This document shows, one piece after another, positions 17,084 to 26,611 of a DNA stretch of 64,000 nucleotides (the stretch's first letter is position 1; each line of letters starts with the position of its first letter). Origin of the DNA: Paratissierella sp033809995 (GTDB taxonomy: Bacteria > Bacillota > Clostridia > Tissierellales > Tissierellaceae); NCBI GenBank assembly GCA_033809995.1, contig JAPXKQ010000004.1, forward strand, positions 18,412 to 82,411, given 5' to 3'. Made by a program: the position numbers and the translations under genes. Below the pieces are notes generated by a model. The model ran no database searches and was not told where the DNA came from. It saw only the letters and a program-made list of their open reading frames with translations.

Positions 17084-17971
17084 TTAAAGCTTTGTAATTA
17101 TTCCTTCGATAAACTTTTTTATATTAACCCGACCTCTTTCAAATTTAGGGTTTTCTATATATTTCATTTCTTGTCTTACCTGTTTAAAATCAAATAGTAA
17201 ATTCGCATATTCCGTAAATGTAGGATCATAATAATCCTCAACACCCAATTCAGCCATATTGGACAAAGCTTTTTGAATAGTCCTTCTGATTCTCTGCTCA
17301 AGAGCTTTTGTTTTTCTCAATAAGCTTTCAACGTCTTGTGGCTCACTACTATCCATTTCATCCTCTATTATTTCTAAATAAATATCTTGTAGTTTATAAT
17401 TTGAAGAGTTGTAAATTTTATTATAATCATACGCCTTTTTAATTATATTAATTAAATCTTTTGTTCCAGCATCTCCAATTATACCTAAGTTGTTAAATAT
17501 ATTTTCAATTTTATGATTTGTATCTTCAAATACAAATTCTGGCTTTGATTTTCCCACACTGGTCAAGGCTGTTTTAATAACCGATAATGAATGCTCTAAT
17601 TCTATGCTATGGGAGACATTCTTTATAACATTAACCACTTCTATGGAGTTTATTGGTTTATTAATAAAAAATAAAACACCTGTATTGTAAGCACTGGAAA
17701 TCATAGGTTCATCTTCAACTTGGGATATCATAATAACTTTTCCAGTATAACCTCTGTTTTTAATAGCCTTGACTATTTCTACACCATCAATTGCTGGGAG
17801 CAAATAATCAATTAGCAATATATCAGGATTATAGAAAAGGATTTCATCTATAGCATCTTTACCACTGTATAATTCCCCCACAACCTTGCCTAAGTTATTC
17901 TTCTTTATTAAGCTACTAATCATTTTTACAATACTAATATCATCATCAATTATTAAAAATGTATTTGTCAT
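17084..17971 (-). CDS. Response regulator with YcbB-type DNA-binding domain (GlnL-like)
   Basis: This 295-aa regulator has a receiver at about 1-120 (LIIDDDIS, phospho-acceptor Asp in ILLIDYLLPAIDG, Lys in FINKPINS). The C-terminal region contains FNNLGIIGDAGTKDLINII, RRTIQKALSNMAELGVEDY and LFDFKQVRQEMKYI. This resembles the YcbB domain of Bacillus GlnL, which activates glutamine uptake and use. The start is ATG 17971, 4 bp after the kinase stop. Glutamine or glutamate control of the neighbouring gltS is a reasonable inference. Confidence 0.87.
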   Translation of the reverse strand: MTNTFLIIDDDISIVKMISSLIKKNNLGKVVGELYSGKDAIDEILFYNPDILLIDYLLPAIDGVEIVKAIKNRGYTGKVIMISQVEDEPMISSAYNTGVLFFINKPINSIEVVNVIKNVSHSIELEHSLSVIKTALTSVGKSKPEFVFEDTNHKIENIFNNLGIIGDAGTKDLINIIKKAYDYNKIYNSSNYKLQDIYLEIIEDEMDSSEPQDVESLLRKTKALEQRIRRTIQKALSNMAELGVEDYYDPTFTEYANLLFDFKQVRQEMKYIENPKFERGRVNIKKFIEGIITKL

Positions 17972-17975
17972 TGAA

Positions 17976-19208
17976 TCATCCCCTTATTGTGTCAATAGGA
18001 ATTTTTATAATAAATTCTGTTCCTATTTTAATAGTAGATTTAATTTCTATCGTGCCATTCAACTCATCTAGTGTATTTTTTATATGGGATAGACCTATAC
18101 CAGTTGAAGGGTTACCTGTTATTTCATCAAATTTAGTTGTAAATCCCGGGTTGAAAAGATATGGAATTAATTCTTCTTCAATACCATTTCCATTATCTGT
18201 TACATTAAGGATTAAAGTCCCTGTTTCTACCTTTGCTTCAATATTTACAATTCCATTATTATCAATAGCCTCAATGGAGTTTATTATTAAATTATTCAAA
18301 ATTGTAAATATTGGATAAAATTTATCGATTTTAATATTGTAGTGAACTATAAAATTTAAGCTTATATTTTTTTTGCTTTCATTTATATATCTATTAGCAT
18401 TACTTTCTATAATAAAAAATATATCATTTAAATCCATTGAACCATTTTCCTCAAAATTGCTTATAAAATTAGTAAAACCGTTTATAACCCTATGATAATC
18501 CTTTTTAATTTCGTGTACATCCCTTGCAATATTAAGTGCCTCATCTCTTATACTTTTATTATCTTTATTCTGCTCATATAGAGCATAAGATTTACTCATT
18601 ACTTTCTCGATATCATAAAGGGATTTTTTTAGGTAAAATACTTCTGCTTGAACTTCGGATACAAAGGTATTTAATTGTACATACCTTTTTCGATGCTCCT
18701 TTTTTCTTATTACTTGTTCATGATTTTTATATAATCGGTAAATGATAAAGGCAAAAAGGCTTCTAAAAAATCCAACAATTAAGATATAATGTAGTAATTT
18801 TGTATTTAAATTTTGCCTTAACAAGGATTCAATAAGATTACAAAAAACATCAATTATAAATAAAGAAAATGGTATATATAAATTATCGTCTCGATTTTTT
18901 CTAACAGCAAATATCTTTGCAAGTATTCCAAACATTATATAATAAATTGAACCTGGAATATTTTCTTTTATAGTTACTATTGGCTCAACTACATGATTAC
19001 TATCTATAAAAAATCTTAATAATAATACAGCTATACCAGTATATACGGACAATTTATATTCATTTAGAGAATCATCAAATAATATTGTCAAACTTAAAGC
19101 TAGTACTCCTGCGGAAAATCTAAAAGTTCCCGAAAAAGGATAAAAATATAGTTCACCCATAAAAGTTATTGTTAAAATTACTATGAAATATTTTTTGAAA
19201 TTTTCCAT
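17976..19208 (-). CDS. Membrane sensor histidine kinase (GlnK/YcbA-like)
   Basis: This 410-aa kinase starts at ATG 19208 behind AGGAGGA; 22 more in-frame codons upstream lack a ribosome binding site. The N-terminal 160 residues form about five to six membrane helices. The dimerisation helix carries a probable phospho-His232 in DVHEIKKDYHRVI. The ATPase domain has NNLIINSIEAID, DNGNGIEEE and GIGLSHIKNTLDEL, of the HATPase_c_5/SpoOB-like type. It heads the minus-strand unit kinase-regulator-gltS. The signal is unknown, with a glutamine or glutamate link inferred from the partner regulator. Confidence 0.9.
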   Translation of the reverse strand: MENFKKYFIVILTITFMGELYFYPFSGTFRFSAGVLALSLTILFDDSLNEYKLSVYTGIAVLLLRFFIDSNHVVEPIVTIKENIPGSIYYIMFGILAKIFAVRKNRDDNLYIPFSLFIIDVFCNLIESLLRQNLNTKLLHYILIVGFFRSLFAFIIYRLYKNHEQVIRKKEHRKRYVQLNTFVSEVQAEVFYLKKSLYDIEKVMSKSYALYEQNKDNKSIRDEALNIARDVHEIKKDYHRVINGFTNFISNFEENGSMDLNDIFFIIESNANRYINESKKNISLNFIVHYNIKIDKFYPIFTILNNLIINSIEAIDNNGIVNIEAKVETGTLILNVTDNGNGIEEELIPYLFNPGFTTKFDEITGNPSTGIGLSHIKNTLDELNGTIEIKSTIKIGTEFIIKIPIDTIRG

Positions 19209-19282
19209 AAATATTCCTCCTAGATGATTATACCATATTGATATAAAAAGTTTACCTTTTTTAAATAAAGTCACTCTAGGTG

Positions 19283-19310
19283 TTTACAAATTTCTATTTT
19301 GTAATATAAT
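19283..19310 (+). promoter_or_regulatory. Sigma-A promoter of the trpS T-box transcript
   Basis: TTTACA (19283-19288), a 16-nt spacer and TATAAT (19305-19310) lie directly upstream of the T-box leader. Confidence 0.65.
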
Positions 19311-19316
19311 AAATAT

Positions 19317-19541
19317 TATATATCCACAGTGATCAAGAATAGTAATTATAAAAAAGGACCAAAGCGAGTTAGGATAGGTGGGAGCCTAATGTTACTTTTA
19401 TAATGAATGGGCTTGAGAGTGTTGTCTGAAAAAGTAGGGCAAGGGTTTATCACCCATAAAGGATAAGAGTTGGCCTTATTAGGCAATTAGAGTGGTACCG
19501 CGGAATCCTTCGTCTCTTATTGAGATTGAAAGGATTTTTTT
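19317..19541 (+). promoter_or_regulatory. T-box riboswitch upstream of trpS
   Basis: The leader contains the T-box sequence AGAGTGGTACCGCGG at 19489-19503, which pairs with the uncharged tRNA 3' end. It is followed by a terminator (AATCCTT ... AAGGATT plus T-run, 19504-19541). A Trp codon TGG at 19408-19410 in the stem I region (GAATGGGCTTGAGAG) is a candidate specifier. Uncharged tRNA-Trp should favour read-through into trpS. Confidence 0.92.
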
Positions 19542-19552
19542 ATACCCATAAC

Positions 19553-19588
19553 TGTCATCTTAAGTGCAGTCGAGGGATCTACGTTTTT
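19553..19588 (+). repeat. Dispersed hairpin repeat (copy 2), in the trpS 5' UTR
   Basis: This copy runs TGTCATCTTAAG ... CGAGGGATCTACGTTTTT. It lies between the T-box terminator and the trpS ribosome binding site, so it is transcribed only on antitermination. Confidence 0.6.
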
Positions 19589-19606
19589 AGAAGGAGTGTG
19601 TTAAAT

Positions 19607-20599
19607 ATGGAAAGAAAAGTTGTCTTTAGTGGGGTTCAACCATCTGGATCTTTAACTATTGGAAATTATATTGGAGCATTAAGAAATTTTGGAGAACTAC
19701 AGGATGAGTTCGACTGCTATTATTGCATTGTAGATTTACATGCTATAACAGTTCCTCAAGTAGCTGCAGATTTAAGGAAAAGAACACTTGATGTATTGGC
19801 ATTGTATATGGCTTGTGGATTGGATCCAGAAAAATCAACACTATTTATTCAATCTCATGTAGCTGCACATTCAGAATTGTCATGGGTTCTAAATACCATA
19901 ACCTATATGGGACAATTAAATAGAATGACTCAATTTAAAGAAAAGGCAAAAAAATCTAAAGAAAACTTAAATGCAGGTTTATATACTTATCCTGTTTTAA
20001 TGGCTGCAGATATTCTATTATATCAAACTGATTTTGTTCCAGTTGGAGAAGACCAAAAACAACATTTAGAAATAGCAAGAGATTTGGCAGAAAGATTTAA
20101 CAATAGATATAGCAAGACATTTAAGGTTCCTGAACCATTAATCAAAGAATTTGGGGCAAAAATAATGAGCTTACAGGACCCAATGATTAAAATGTCCAAG
20201 TCAGATTCAGATGAAAATGCGTATATCCTTATATTAGATGATAAGGACGCAGTTAGAAGAAAGGTTAAAAGGGCAGTAACTGATTCTATAGGAGAAATTT
20301 CCTACAATGATGAGCAATTAGGTTTAAAGAATTTGTTAAATATCTATTCTGCTTTTTCAAATGAACCTATATCAGAAATTGTAAACAAATATTCAGGTCA
20401 GGGTTATGGTAAATTTAAAGAGGATTTAGCAGAAGTAGTTGTTGAAGGATTGGCTCCAATACAAGAAAAGTATAATTATTTAATCAAAAATAAAGATTAT
20501 CTAGAAAAGGCTTATAAAGAAGGAGCTATGAAGGCAGAGTACCAAGCTAATAAGACTTTAAGAAAAGTATATAAAAAAGTAGGTTTTATACCAAAATAA
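19607..20599 (+). CDS. trpS: Tryptophanyl-tRNA synthetase
   Basis: This 330-aa class Ic synthetase charges tRNA-Trp. The ATG at 19607 follows AAGGAGTG and gives the expected start MERKVVFSGVQPSGSLTIGN. That stretch holds the HIGH-like TIGN motif, and KMSKS appears as IKMSKSDSDEN. Also conserved are VPVGEDQKQHLE and YPVLMAADILLY. An upstream in-frame extension would begin inside the T-box terminator and is rejected. Expression is controlled by the T-box leader. Confidence 0.97.
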   Translation: MERKVVFSGVQPSGSLTIGNYIGALRNFGELQDEFDCYYCIVDLHAITVPQVAADLRKRTLDVLALYMACGLDPEKSTLFIQSHVAAHSELSWVLNTITYMGQLNRMTQFKEKAKKSKENLNAGLYTYPVLMAADILLYQTDFVPVGEDQKQHLEIARDLAERFNNRYSKTFKVPEPLIKEFGAKIMSLQDPMIKMSKSDSDENAYILILDDKDAVRRKVKRAVTDSIGEISYNDEQLGLKNLLNIYSAFSNEPISEIVNKYSGQGYGKFKEDLAEVVVEGLAPIQEKYNYLIKNKDYLEKAYKEGAMKAEYQANKTLRKVYKKVGFIPK

Positions 20600-20624
20600 G
20601 GGGTGGTTTCTATGCCACCCCGTA
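20600..20624. terminator. Hairpin between convergent trpS and ABC lipoprotein genes
   Basis: GGGGTGG / CCACCCC around an 8-nt loop is followed by TTATTTT on the minus strand, with a weaker tail on the plus strand. Confidence 0.6.
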
Positions 20625-20638
20625 TTTCAGCCACCCTA

Positions 20639-21649
20639 TTATTTTTTACCTTGCATTGCTTTTTCAGCAAATTTAGTTGTTACAATTTTTCCATAATCCG
20701 CTCTTTTATCTAACTCACCAGCCAATTCCATGATGTCCATCATACGATTTAAACCTTCCTCGGTGATTATTAAATCAGGTTTCCAAGAATCTTGGGATCT
20801 ATATCTATCTACTAATGTCTTTAATACATCCATATCAGTATCAGGGAATTGAGGTCTAACTGCTTCAGCTACTGCTTCATCGGAATTTTCCTGAACCCAA
20901 ACCATTGCTTTATAAAGAGCATTTGTAAACTTTTGAACTATTTCAGGATTTTTTTCCATATATTCTTTAGTTGCTGAATAACATGTATATGGGATATAAC
21001 CGCCCTCTTTACCGATTGAAGCAACTACATACCCTTTACCTTCTTTTTCTAATTGTGCCGCCACTGGTTCGAATAGTGCTACATAATCTCCCTCCCCACC
21101 TATGAAAGCACCTGCCATTACATCAAATTGTATATCTGTTCTTACATTTACATCTTCTGGAATTTTCAAACCATTAGTCTTGATTACGTATTCTAAAGTC
21201 ATTTCAGGCATACCGCCTTTTCTGCCACCGATTACCTCTTTACCTTTCAACTTATCCCAAGTAAAATTATCATCTTTTTCTCTTCCGACCAAAAAAGATC
21301 CATCTCTTTGGGTAAGTTGAGCGAAGTTTATAACATAGTCTTCTCTGCCTTGGTTATATACATAGACAGTTGCTTCCGGTCCCATAAAGCCTATATCAGC
21401 TTCCTTACTTAGCAATGCTGCCATTACCTTATCAGCACCCTTACCATTTATCAATTCAATTTCTAAGCCTTCGTCAGCAAAGAAACCTTTTTCTATGGCT
21501 ACATACTGTGGTGTATAAAATAGAGAGTGTGTTACCTCAACTAAACGAATCTTTTGTAGTTTACTTTCGGTTTTACAAGCTGTTAGAGTAAAAGTGATTA
21601 ATAATAGTATGCTAAAGACTAGGGTAAGTCTTTTAAAAACCTTTGACAT
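20639..21649 (-). CDS. ABC transporter substrate-binding lipoprotein (NitT/TauT, NMT1/THI5-like)
   Basis: This 336-aa lipoprotein has the lipobox LTACK, with Cys near residue 25. The mature part opens KIRLVEVTHSLFYTPQYVAIEKGFF and continues GADIGFMGPEATVYVY-type sequence, matching SsuA/ThiY/NMT1-like binding proteins for sulfonates, pyrimidine precursors and similar ligands. The gene is unaccompanied: no ATPase or permease is within reach on this strand, so it is an orphan component here. Ligand unknown. ATG 21649 has AGGAGGGAT upstream on the minus strand. Confidence 0.9.
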   Translation of the reverse strand: MSKVFKRLTLVFSILLLITFTLTACKTESKLQKIRLVEVTHSLFYTPQYVAIEKGFFADEGLEIELINGKGADKVMAALLSKEADIGFMGPEATVYVYNQGREDYVINFAQLTQRDGSFLVGREKDDNFTWDKLKGKEVIGGRKGGMPEMTLEYVIKTNGLKIPEDVNVRTDIQFDVMAGAFIGGEGDYVALFEPVAAQLEKEGKGYVVASIGKEGGYIPYTCYSATKEYMEKNPEIVQKFTNALYKAMVWVQENSDEAVAEAVRPQFPDTDMDVLKTLVDRYRSQDSWKPDLIITEEGLNRMMDIMELAGELDKRADYGKIVTTKFAEKAMQGKK

Positions 21650-21752
21650 CCTATCCCTCCTCGGATAATATAATAATATGATTAGTTATTAGCTATAATA
21701 TTCCAATATGATTTTATGGTTACTATGAATTTAGACTGAGGAGGTTGGATAT

Positions 21753-22298
21753 TTGAACATTCCTAATTTAATTACAATATTTAGATTATTTTTGATACCA
21801 TTTTTTTTAGCGGTTTTTCACTCAGAAATTGAAAATCGAATTTTGTATTCTGGAATAATATTTTTAGTGGCAGGAATCTCAGATGTACTAGATGGATATA
21901 TAGCGAGGAAATATGATTTAAAAACAAAGATTGGAGCAATGCTTGATCCTCTTGCAGACAAATTAATGAGTTTTGCAGTGCTTATATCCTTTACAATGGT
22001 TAAACTTATACCAATTTGGATTTTAATTCCTATAATAATCAAAGAGTTATCCATGATATTTGGAGCAGCTTTTCTTTATTTAAAATGTGAAAATCAGGTT
22101 ATACCAGCAAAGACATATGGTAAGTTAGGTACTGTGTTTTTATATATATCTATTTTCTCAATCATACTAAAGGCTACAAAAACTATATCATATATTTTAT
22201 TAATAATAACACTATTAATAAATCTTATTGCCTTTTACAATTATTTAAAAATTTCGCTCTCTGCAATAAAGAATAAATCACATATTATTGACAAATAA
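21753..22298 (+). CDS. pgsA: CDP-alcohol phosphatidyltransferase (PgsA-like)
   Basis: This 181-aa membrane enzyme probably makes phosphatidylglycerophosphate from CDP-diacylglycerol. The CDP-alcohol phosphotransferase motif DG-x2-AR-x8-G-x3-D-x3-D is intact in LDGYIARKYDLKTKIGAMLDPLADK. The N-terminus NIPNLITIFRLFLIPFF is typical of PgsA. The start is TTG at 21753 after GAGGAGG. Length fits the family. The valS promoter overlaps its stop codon. Another CDP-alcohol transferase with the same motif cannot be excluded. Confidence 0.92.
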   Translation: MNIPNLITIFRLFLIPFFLAVFHSEIENRILYSGIIFLVAGISDVLDGYIARKYDLKTKIGAMLDPLADKLMSFAVLISFTMVKLIPIWILIPIIIKELSMIFGAAFLYLKCENQVIPAKTYGKLGTVFLYISIFSIILKATKTISYILLIITLLINLIAFYNYLKISLSAIKNKSHIIDK

Positions 22299-22316
22299 TT
22301 CTTATATGATTATAAT
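22288..22316 (+). promoter_or_regulatory. Consensus sigma-A promoter of the valS T-box unit
   Basis: Exact TTGACA (22288-22293), a 17-nt spacer and exact TATAAT (22311-22316) are present. The -35 box is in the last codons of pgsA. Confidence 0.9.
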
Positions 22317-22322
22317 TAATAC

Positions 22323-22568
22323 ATTATTTAAAATTTACGTTGATAAAGAGGAGTAGATGATTATCCTTAAAAGAGAAAAGGTCATATGGTGGAAGACCTT
22401 AAGGCGCTAATCATTGAAGGTAGCTTTAGAGTATTTAAACTGAAATTTAGTAGGTTTAAACGGCAATTACCGTTATATGATTTAAGAGCCATATTTTTTA
22501 ATATGGAATTAAGGTGGTACCGCGATGCCCTTCGTCCTTACATTTGGACGAAGGGCTTAATTTTTTTT
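22323..22568 (+). promoter_or_regulatory. T-box riboswitch upstream of valS
   Basis: The T-box motif AAGGTGGTACCGCGA lies at 22511-22525, followed by an 11-pair terminator stem GCCCTTCGTCC / GGACGAAGGGC and a T-run (22527-22568). A GTA codon (22420-22422, in GAAGGTAGC) is a possible Val specifier. The valS ribosome binding site follows directly. Confidence 0.92.
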
Positions 22569-22583
22569 CGAGGAGGAATATAG

Positions 22584-25235
22584 ATGTTGGAGAATTTACC
22601 AAAAACGTATAATCCTAAGGATTTTGAAGATAGGATATATAAGTATTGGAATGAAAATGAATATTTTACACCTAAGGTAGATAAGACTAAAAAACCATAT
22701 ACCATTATGATGCCACCTCCAAATGTTACTGGAAGTCTTCATATGGGTCATGCATTAAACAATACAATTCAAGATATCCTAACTAGATGGAAACGTATGG
22801 AGGGTTATGAGGCTCTTTGGCTACCTGGTACCGACCATGCCAGTATATCTACTGAAGCGAAGGTTGTAGAAAAGATAAAGTCAGAAGGAAAATCAAAGGA
22901 AGAATTAGGTAGAGAAAAGTTCCTGGAAGAAGCCTGGGAATGGACCCATTTATATGGTGGTACAATAAAAAATCAGTTAAAAAAATTAGGAGTTTCATGT
23001 GACTGGTCAAGAGATAGATTTACATTAGATGAAACATTAAGCAAAGCTGTAGAAGAAGTATTTATTAGATTGTATGAAAAGGGGCTAATCTACAGAGGGG
23101 ATAGGATTATCAACTGGTGTCCAAACTGTCAAACTGCTATATCTGATGCTGAAGTTGAACATGAAGATTCCCATGGACATATTTGGCTCATTAGATATCC
23201 TATAAAAGATAGTGATGAAAGTATCACAATAGCTACTACAAGACCAGAAACCATGTTGGGAGACTTGGCTGTAGCAGTTCATCCTGATGATGAAAGATAT
23301 AAGCATCTCGTAGGAAAGACTTTGATACTTCCATTGGTTAATAGGGAAATTCCAATAATAGCTGATGATTATGTAGAAATGGAATTTGGAACAGGTGCGG
23401 TAAAAATAACTCCATCCCATGACCCTAATGACTTTGAAGTGGGAGAAAGATTTAATCTGGGTCAATGTGTTGTAATAGGTGAAGATGGCACTATCAATTC
23501 TAATGGTGGGATCTATGAAGGCTTAGATAGATTTGAAGCCAGAAAGAAAATCGTAGAAGATTTAAGAGTAAAAGGTTTCTTAGTAGAAGTAAAGGACCAT
23601 GACAATGCGGTTGGACATTGTGAAAGATGTAAAACTATAATAGAACCTTTAATTTCAAAACAATGGTTTGTAAAAATGGAACCATTGGCAAAACCTGCTC
23701 TTGAAGCTTATGAAAAGGGAGAATTACATTTTATTCCTGAAAGATTTGGGAAAGTATATGTTAATTGGTTGGAAAATATTAAGGACTGGTGTATTTCTAG
23801 ACAATTGTGGTGGGGTCATAGACTGCCTGTTTACTACTGTGAGGATTGTGATGAAATAATAGTTTCTAGGACAAATGTAGAAAAATGTACTAAATGCAAT
23901 AGTACAAATATTCATCAAGAAACTGATACTTTAGACACATGGTTTTCTTCTGCATTATGGCCATTCTCTACTTTAGGCTGGCCTGAAAAAACTGAGGACT
24001 TGGACTATTTCTTCCCCACAAATGTTTTAGTTACAGGATACGATATCATCTTCTTTTGGGTTATCAGGATGGTATTTTCAAGTATTGAACAAATGGGTGA
24101 GCTTCCATTCAAAGATGTATTCTTAACAGGGCTTGTTAGAGACTCGCAAGGTAGAAAGATGAGTAAATCATTGGGTAATGGCATTGATCCATTAGAAGTA
24201 ATAGATGAATATGGTGCAGATGCACTTAGATTTACACTTGTTACTGGCAATTCACCTGGTAATGATATGAGATTTTATATGGAAAGAGTTGAATCAAATA
24301 GAAACTTTGCAAACAAACTATGGAATGCAACTAGATTTGTTTTGATGAATTTACAAGAAGAAATAATCCAAGATAATTTAGATTTGAGTAAATTGGAAAA
24401 AGAAGATAAATGGATTTTATCCAAATTAAATAGTCTAATAAAAACAGTTACGGAAAACTTGGATAGATATGAAATAGGTATTGCTGCACAAGGTATCTAT
24501 GATTTCATATGGGATGAATATTGTGATTGGTATATTGAGATAGTTAAATCTAGAATATTTGGTGATGATGAGAGTAGCAACCATACAGCTCAAAATGTTC
24601 TTAGCTTTGTTCTTAAAAGCATTTTGAAACTCCTACATCCATTTATGCCTTTTATAACGGAAGAAATATGGCAACACTTGCCAAACAATTCTAAGGCATT
24701 AATTATTAATGATTGGCCTAAATACAATTCTAGCTTAGAATATAAAGAGTCTAAAGCTGCAATTGAATATATTAAAACAGCTATCAAGGGTATTAGAAAT
24801 GCTAGGGCTGAAATGAATGTAGCCCCTTCCAGAAAAGCAAATATTATTTTTGTAACCAAGGACAATAGCATAAAAGAAATAATAGAAACTGGAAGAAGAT
24901 ATTTCTTAAATTTAGCAAGTGCTGAAGATATTCAAGTATTAGATGATAAAGAAAATATAGGTGAAGACAATATTGGGGTAGTCCTAGATAGATGCGAAGT
25001 ATTTTTACCATTGAAAGACTTAATAGACTATGATAAGGAAATTGAAAGATTAGAGAAGGAAAAAGAAAGATTAGAAGGAGAAATAAAACGAGTAGTAGGC
25101 AAGTTGTCAAATGAAGGTTTTGTGAAAAAAGCTCCTGCAAAAGTAGTTGAAGAAGAAAGAGAAAAGCAAAAGAAATACGAGGATATGTTAAACAAAGTTA
25201 TAGAAAGATTGGATAATATAAAAAGCAATAGGTAG
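22584..25235 (+). CDS. valS: Valyl-tRNA synthetase
   Basis: This 883-aa class Ia synthetase charges tRNA-Val and edits threonine. The HIGH motif appears as GSLHMGHAL and KMSKS as GRKMSKSLGNGIDPLEVI. The editing domain (CP1) includes TTRPETMLGDLAVAVHPDD. The zinc-type cysteines are visible in WCPNC and CERC. The C-terminal coiled coil (KEIERLEKEKERLEGEIKR) is the family's tRNA-binding arm. ATG 22584 follows GAGGAGGA. It is controlled by the T-box leader and followed 11 bp later by folC. Confidence 0.98.
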   Translation: MLENLPKTYNPKDFEDRIYKYWNENEYFTPKVDKTKKPYTIMMPPPNVTGSLHMGHALNNTIQDILTRWKRMEGYEALWLPGTDHASISTEAKVVEKIKSEGKSKEELGREKFLEEAWEWTHLYGGTIKNQLKKLGVSCDWSRDRFTLDETLSKAVEEVFIRLYEKGLIYRGDRIINWCPNCQTAISDAEVEHEDSHGHIWLIRYPIKDSDESITIATTRPETMLGDLAVAVHPDDERYKHLVGKTLILPLVNREIPIIADDYVEMEFGTGAVKITPSHDPNDFEVGERFNLGQCVVIGEDGTINSNGGIYEGLDRFEARKKIVEDLRVKGFLVEVKDHDNAVGHCERCKTIIEPLISKQWFVKMEPLAKPALEAYEKGELHFIPERFGKVYVNWLENIKDWCISRQLWWGHRLPVYYCEDCDEIIVSRTNVEKCTKCNSTNIHQETDTLDTWFSSALWPFSTLGWPEKTEDLDYFFPTNVLVTGYDIIFFWVIRMVFSSIEQMGELPFKDVFLTGLVRDSQGRKMSKSLGNGIDPLEVIDEYGADALRFTLVTGNSPGNDMRFYMERVESNRNFANKLWNATRFVLMNLQEEIIQDNLDLSKLEKEDKWILSKLNSLIKTVTENLDRYEIGIAAQGIYDFIWDEYCDWYIEIVKSRIFGDDESSNHTAQNVLSFVLKSILKLLHPFMPFITEEIWQHLPNNSKALIINDWPKYNSSLEYKESKAAIEYIKTAIKGIRNARAEMNVAPSRKANIIFVTKDNSIKEIIETGRRYFLNLASAEDIQVLDDKENIGEDNIGVVLDRCEVFLPLKDLIDYDKEIERLEKEKERLEGEIKRVVGKLSNEGFVKKAPAKVVEEEREKQKKYEDMLNKVIERLDNIKSNR

Positions 25236-25246
25236 GAGGAAATGCA

Positions 25247-26539
25247 ATGGACTACGTTGAAGCACTTAATTATATAAATGATAAAGATAAGTTCGGTTCT
25301 AGATTGGGACTTCATTCAATCGGTAGATTGTTAGAACTTTTAGGAAATCCACAACGGGGACTTAAATATATCCATGTTGGCGGAACAAATGGCAAAGGTT
25401 CAACTTGTTCTTATTTATCCCATTGTCTTGAAGCAGGGGGGTACAAAGTCGGATTATATACATCTCCTTATTTGGAAAGATTCAATGAAAGAATACAAAT
25501 CAACGGCAATGATATACCAGATGATGCTCTAGCAAGACTTACAGATAAGGTACGTGAAAAAGCTAATATCATGGTGTCTGAAGGATTGCAGCATCCAACA
25601 ACATTTGAGATAGTAACAGCTATAGCATTTTTGTATTATAAGGAAGAAAATGTGGATTTCGTAGTCCTAGAGGTTGGATTGGGCGGTAGATATGATTCTA
25701 CGAATATCATAGAAACATCCCTTGCATCAGTAATAACAACTTTAGATTATGACCATATTGATGTTTTGGGGGACACTCTTGGTAAAATTGCATATCAAAA
25801 AGCAGGTATTATTAAGAGAAATGGTATAGTAATATCCTATCCACAGGAAGAGGAAGCATTACAAGTTATTAAAGATGTATCTAAAGAAATGGATGCAAAA
25901 TTTTATCAAACACCCATAGAAAATATAAAGATAAAAGAAGAAACTGATTCGGGTAGCATATTTGATTTTAAATATAATGATATTGTTTTAGAAAACTTAA
26001 AAATTTCATTATTAGGTGAGTATCAGGTATTCAATGCGAGCTTAGCAGTGACTACTCTATTAGTATTAAGGGAAAACAATCTTCTTGATATTTCTAATGA
26101 GTCCATTTACAAAGGTCTACTAGAAACAAAATGGAAAGGTAGACTTGAGGTATTAAAAAGGAATCCAATTTTCTTAATTGATGGAGCACATAATGTTCAA
26201 GGAATCAATCATCTAACCAAGGCATTGGAGCTATTTAAATACAATAGACTAATCCTTGGCATTGGGATATTAAAGGATAAGGATTATAGCCATATGATTG
26301 AGTTGTTGGCTCCTAAAGCTGATGAAATTGTGGTTACGGAAGTTAATATGCCAAGAAAGTTAAGTGCTGAAGATTTAGGCAATGAAATTAAAAAATATAA
26401 TTCGAACGTATATGTAGAAAAGAATATAAAAGATGCTATATTAAAAGCTTATGATTTAGCAAATGAAGATGATTTAATAGTATTTTGCGGCTCACTTTAC
26501 CTAATAGGCGAAGTAAGAACAATAGTAAACCTTCTATAG
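25247..26539 (+). CDS. folC: Bifunctional folylpolyglutamate / dihydrofolate synthase
   Basis: This 430-aa Mur-ligase-fold enzyme adds glutamates to folates. The P-loop is HVGGTNGKGSTCSYL, and the dihydropteroate-binding region has TSPYLERFNERIQING. Further motifs are LDYDHIDVLGDTLGKIA and LIDGAHNVQGI. The valS-folC order is common in Firmicutes, and the 11-bp gap with a GGAGGAAA box indicates co-transcription from the T-box promoter. The stop codon TAG lies inside the terminator stem that ends the operon. Confidence 0.97.
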   Translation: MDYVEALNYINDKDKFGSRLGLHSIGRLLELLGNPQRGLKYIHVGGTNGKGSTCSYLSHCLEAGGYKVGLYTSPYLERFNERIQINGNDIPDDALARLTDKVREKANIMVSEGLQHPTTFEIVTAIAFLYYKEENVDFVVLEVGLGGRYDSTNIIETSLASVITTLDYDHIDVLGDTLGKIAYQKAGIIKRNGIVISYPQEEEALQVIKDVSKEMDAKFYQTPIENIKIKEETDSGSIFDFKYNDIVLENLKISLLGEYQVFNASLAVTTLLVLRENNLLDISNESIYKGLLETKWKGRLEVLKRNPIFLIDGAHNVQGINHLTKALELFKYNRLILGIGILKDKDYSHMIELLAPKADEIVVTEVNMPRKLSAEDLGNEIKKYNSNVYVEKNIKDAILKAYDLANEDDLIVFCGSLYLIGEVRTIVNLL

Positions 26540-26558
26540 AAATATAGAAGGTTTTTTT
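26528..26558 (+). terminator. Terminator of the valS-folC operon, overlapping the folC stop
   Basis: The stem AACCTTCTATA-GAAA-TATAGAAGGTT is followed by T6. The folC stop TAG (26537-26539) is within the 5' arm. Confidence 0.88.
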
Positions 26559-26611
26559 CACCTCATAACTTTATGCTGCATAGATTGTTATAAAGGATTG
26601 GGGGTGTTTTT

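Noticed and set aside
16406..17197. Open reading frame of 263 codons on the plus strand over gltS
   Set aside because: It is a low-complexity antisense shadow of the GltS gene with no ribosome binding site or recognisable motif.
22386..22583. Short reading frame upstream of valS
   Set aside because: It lies wholly inside the T-box leader and runs through its terminator.
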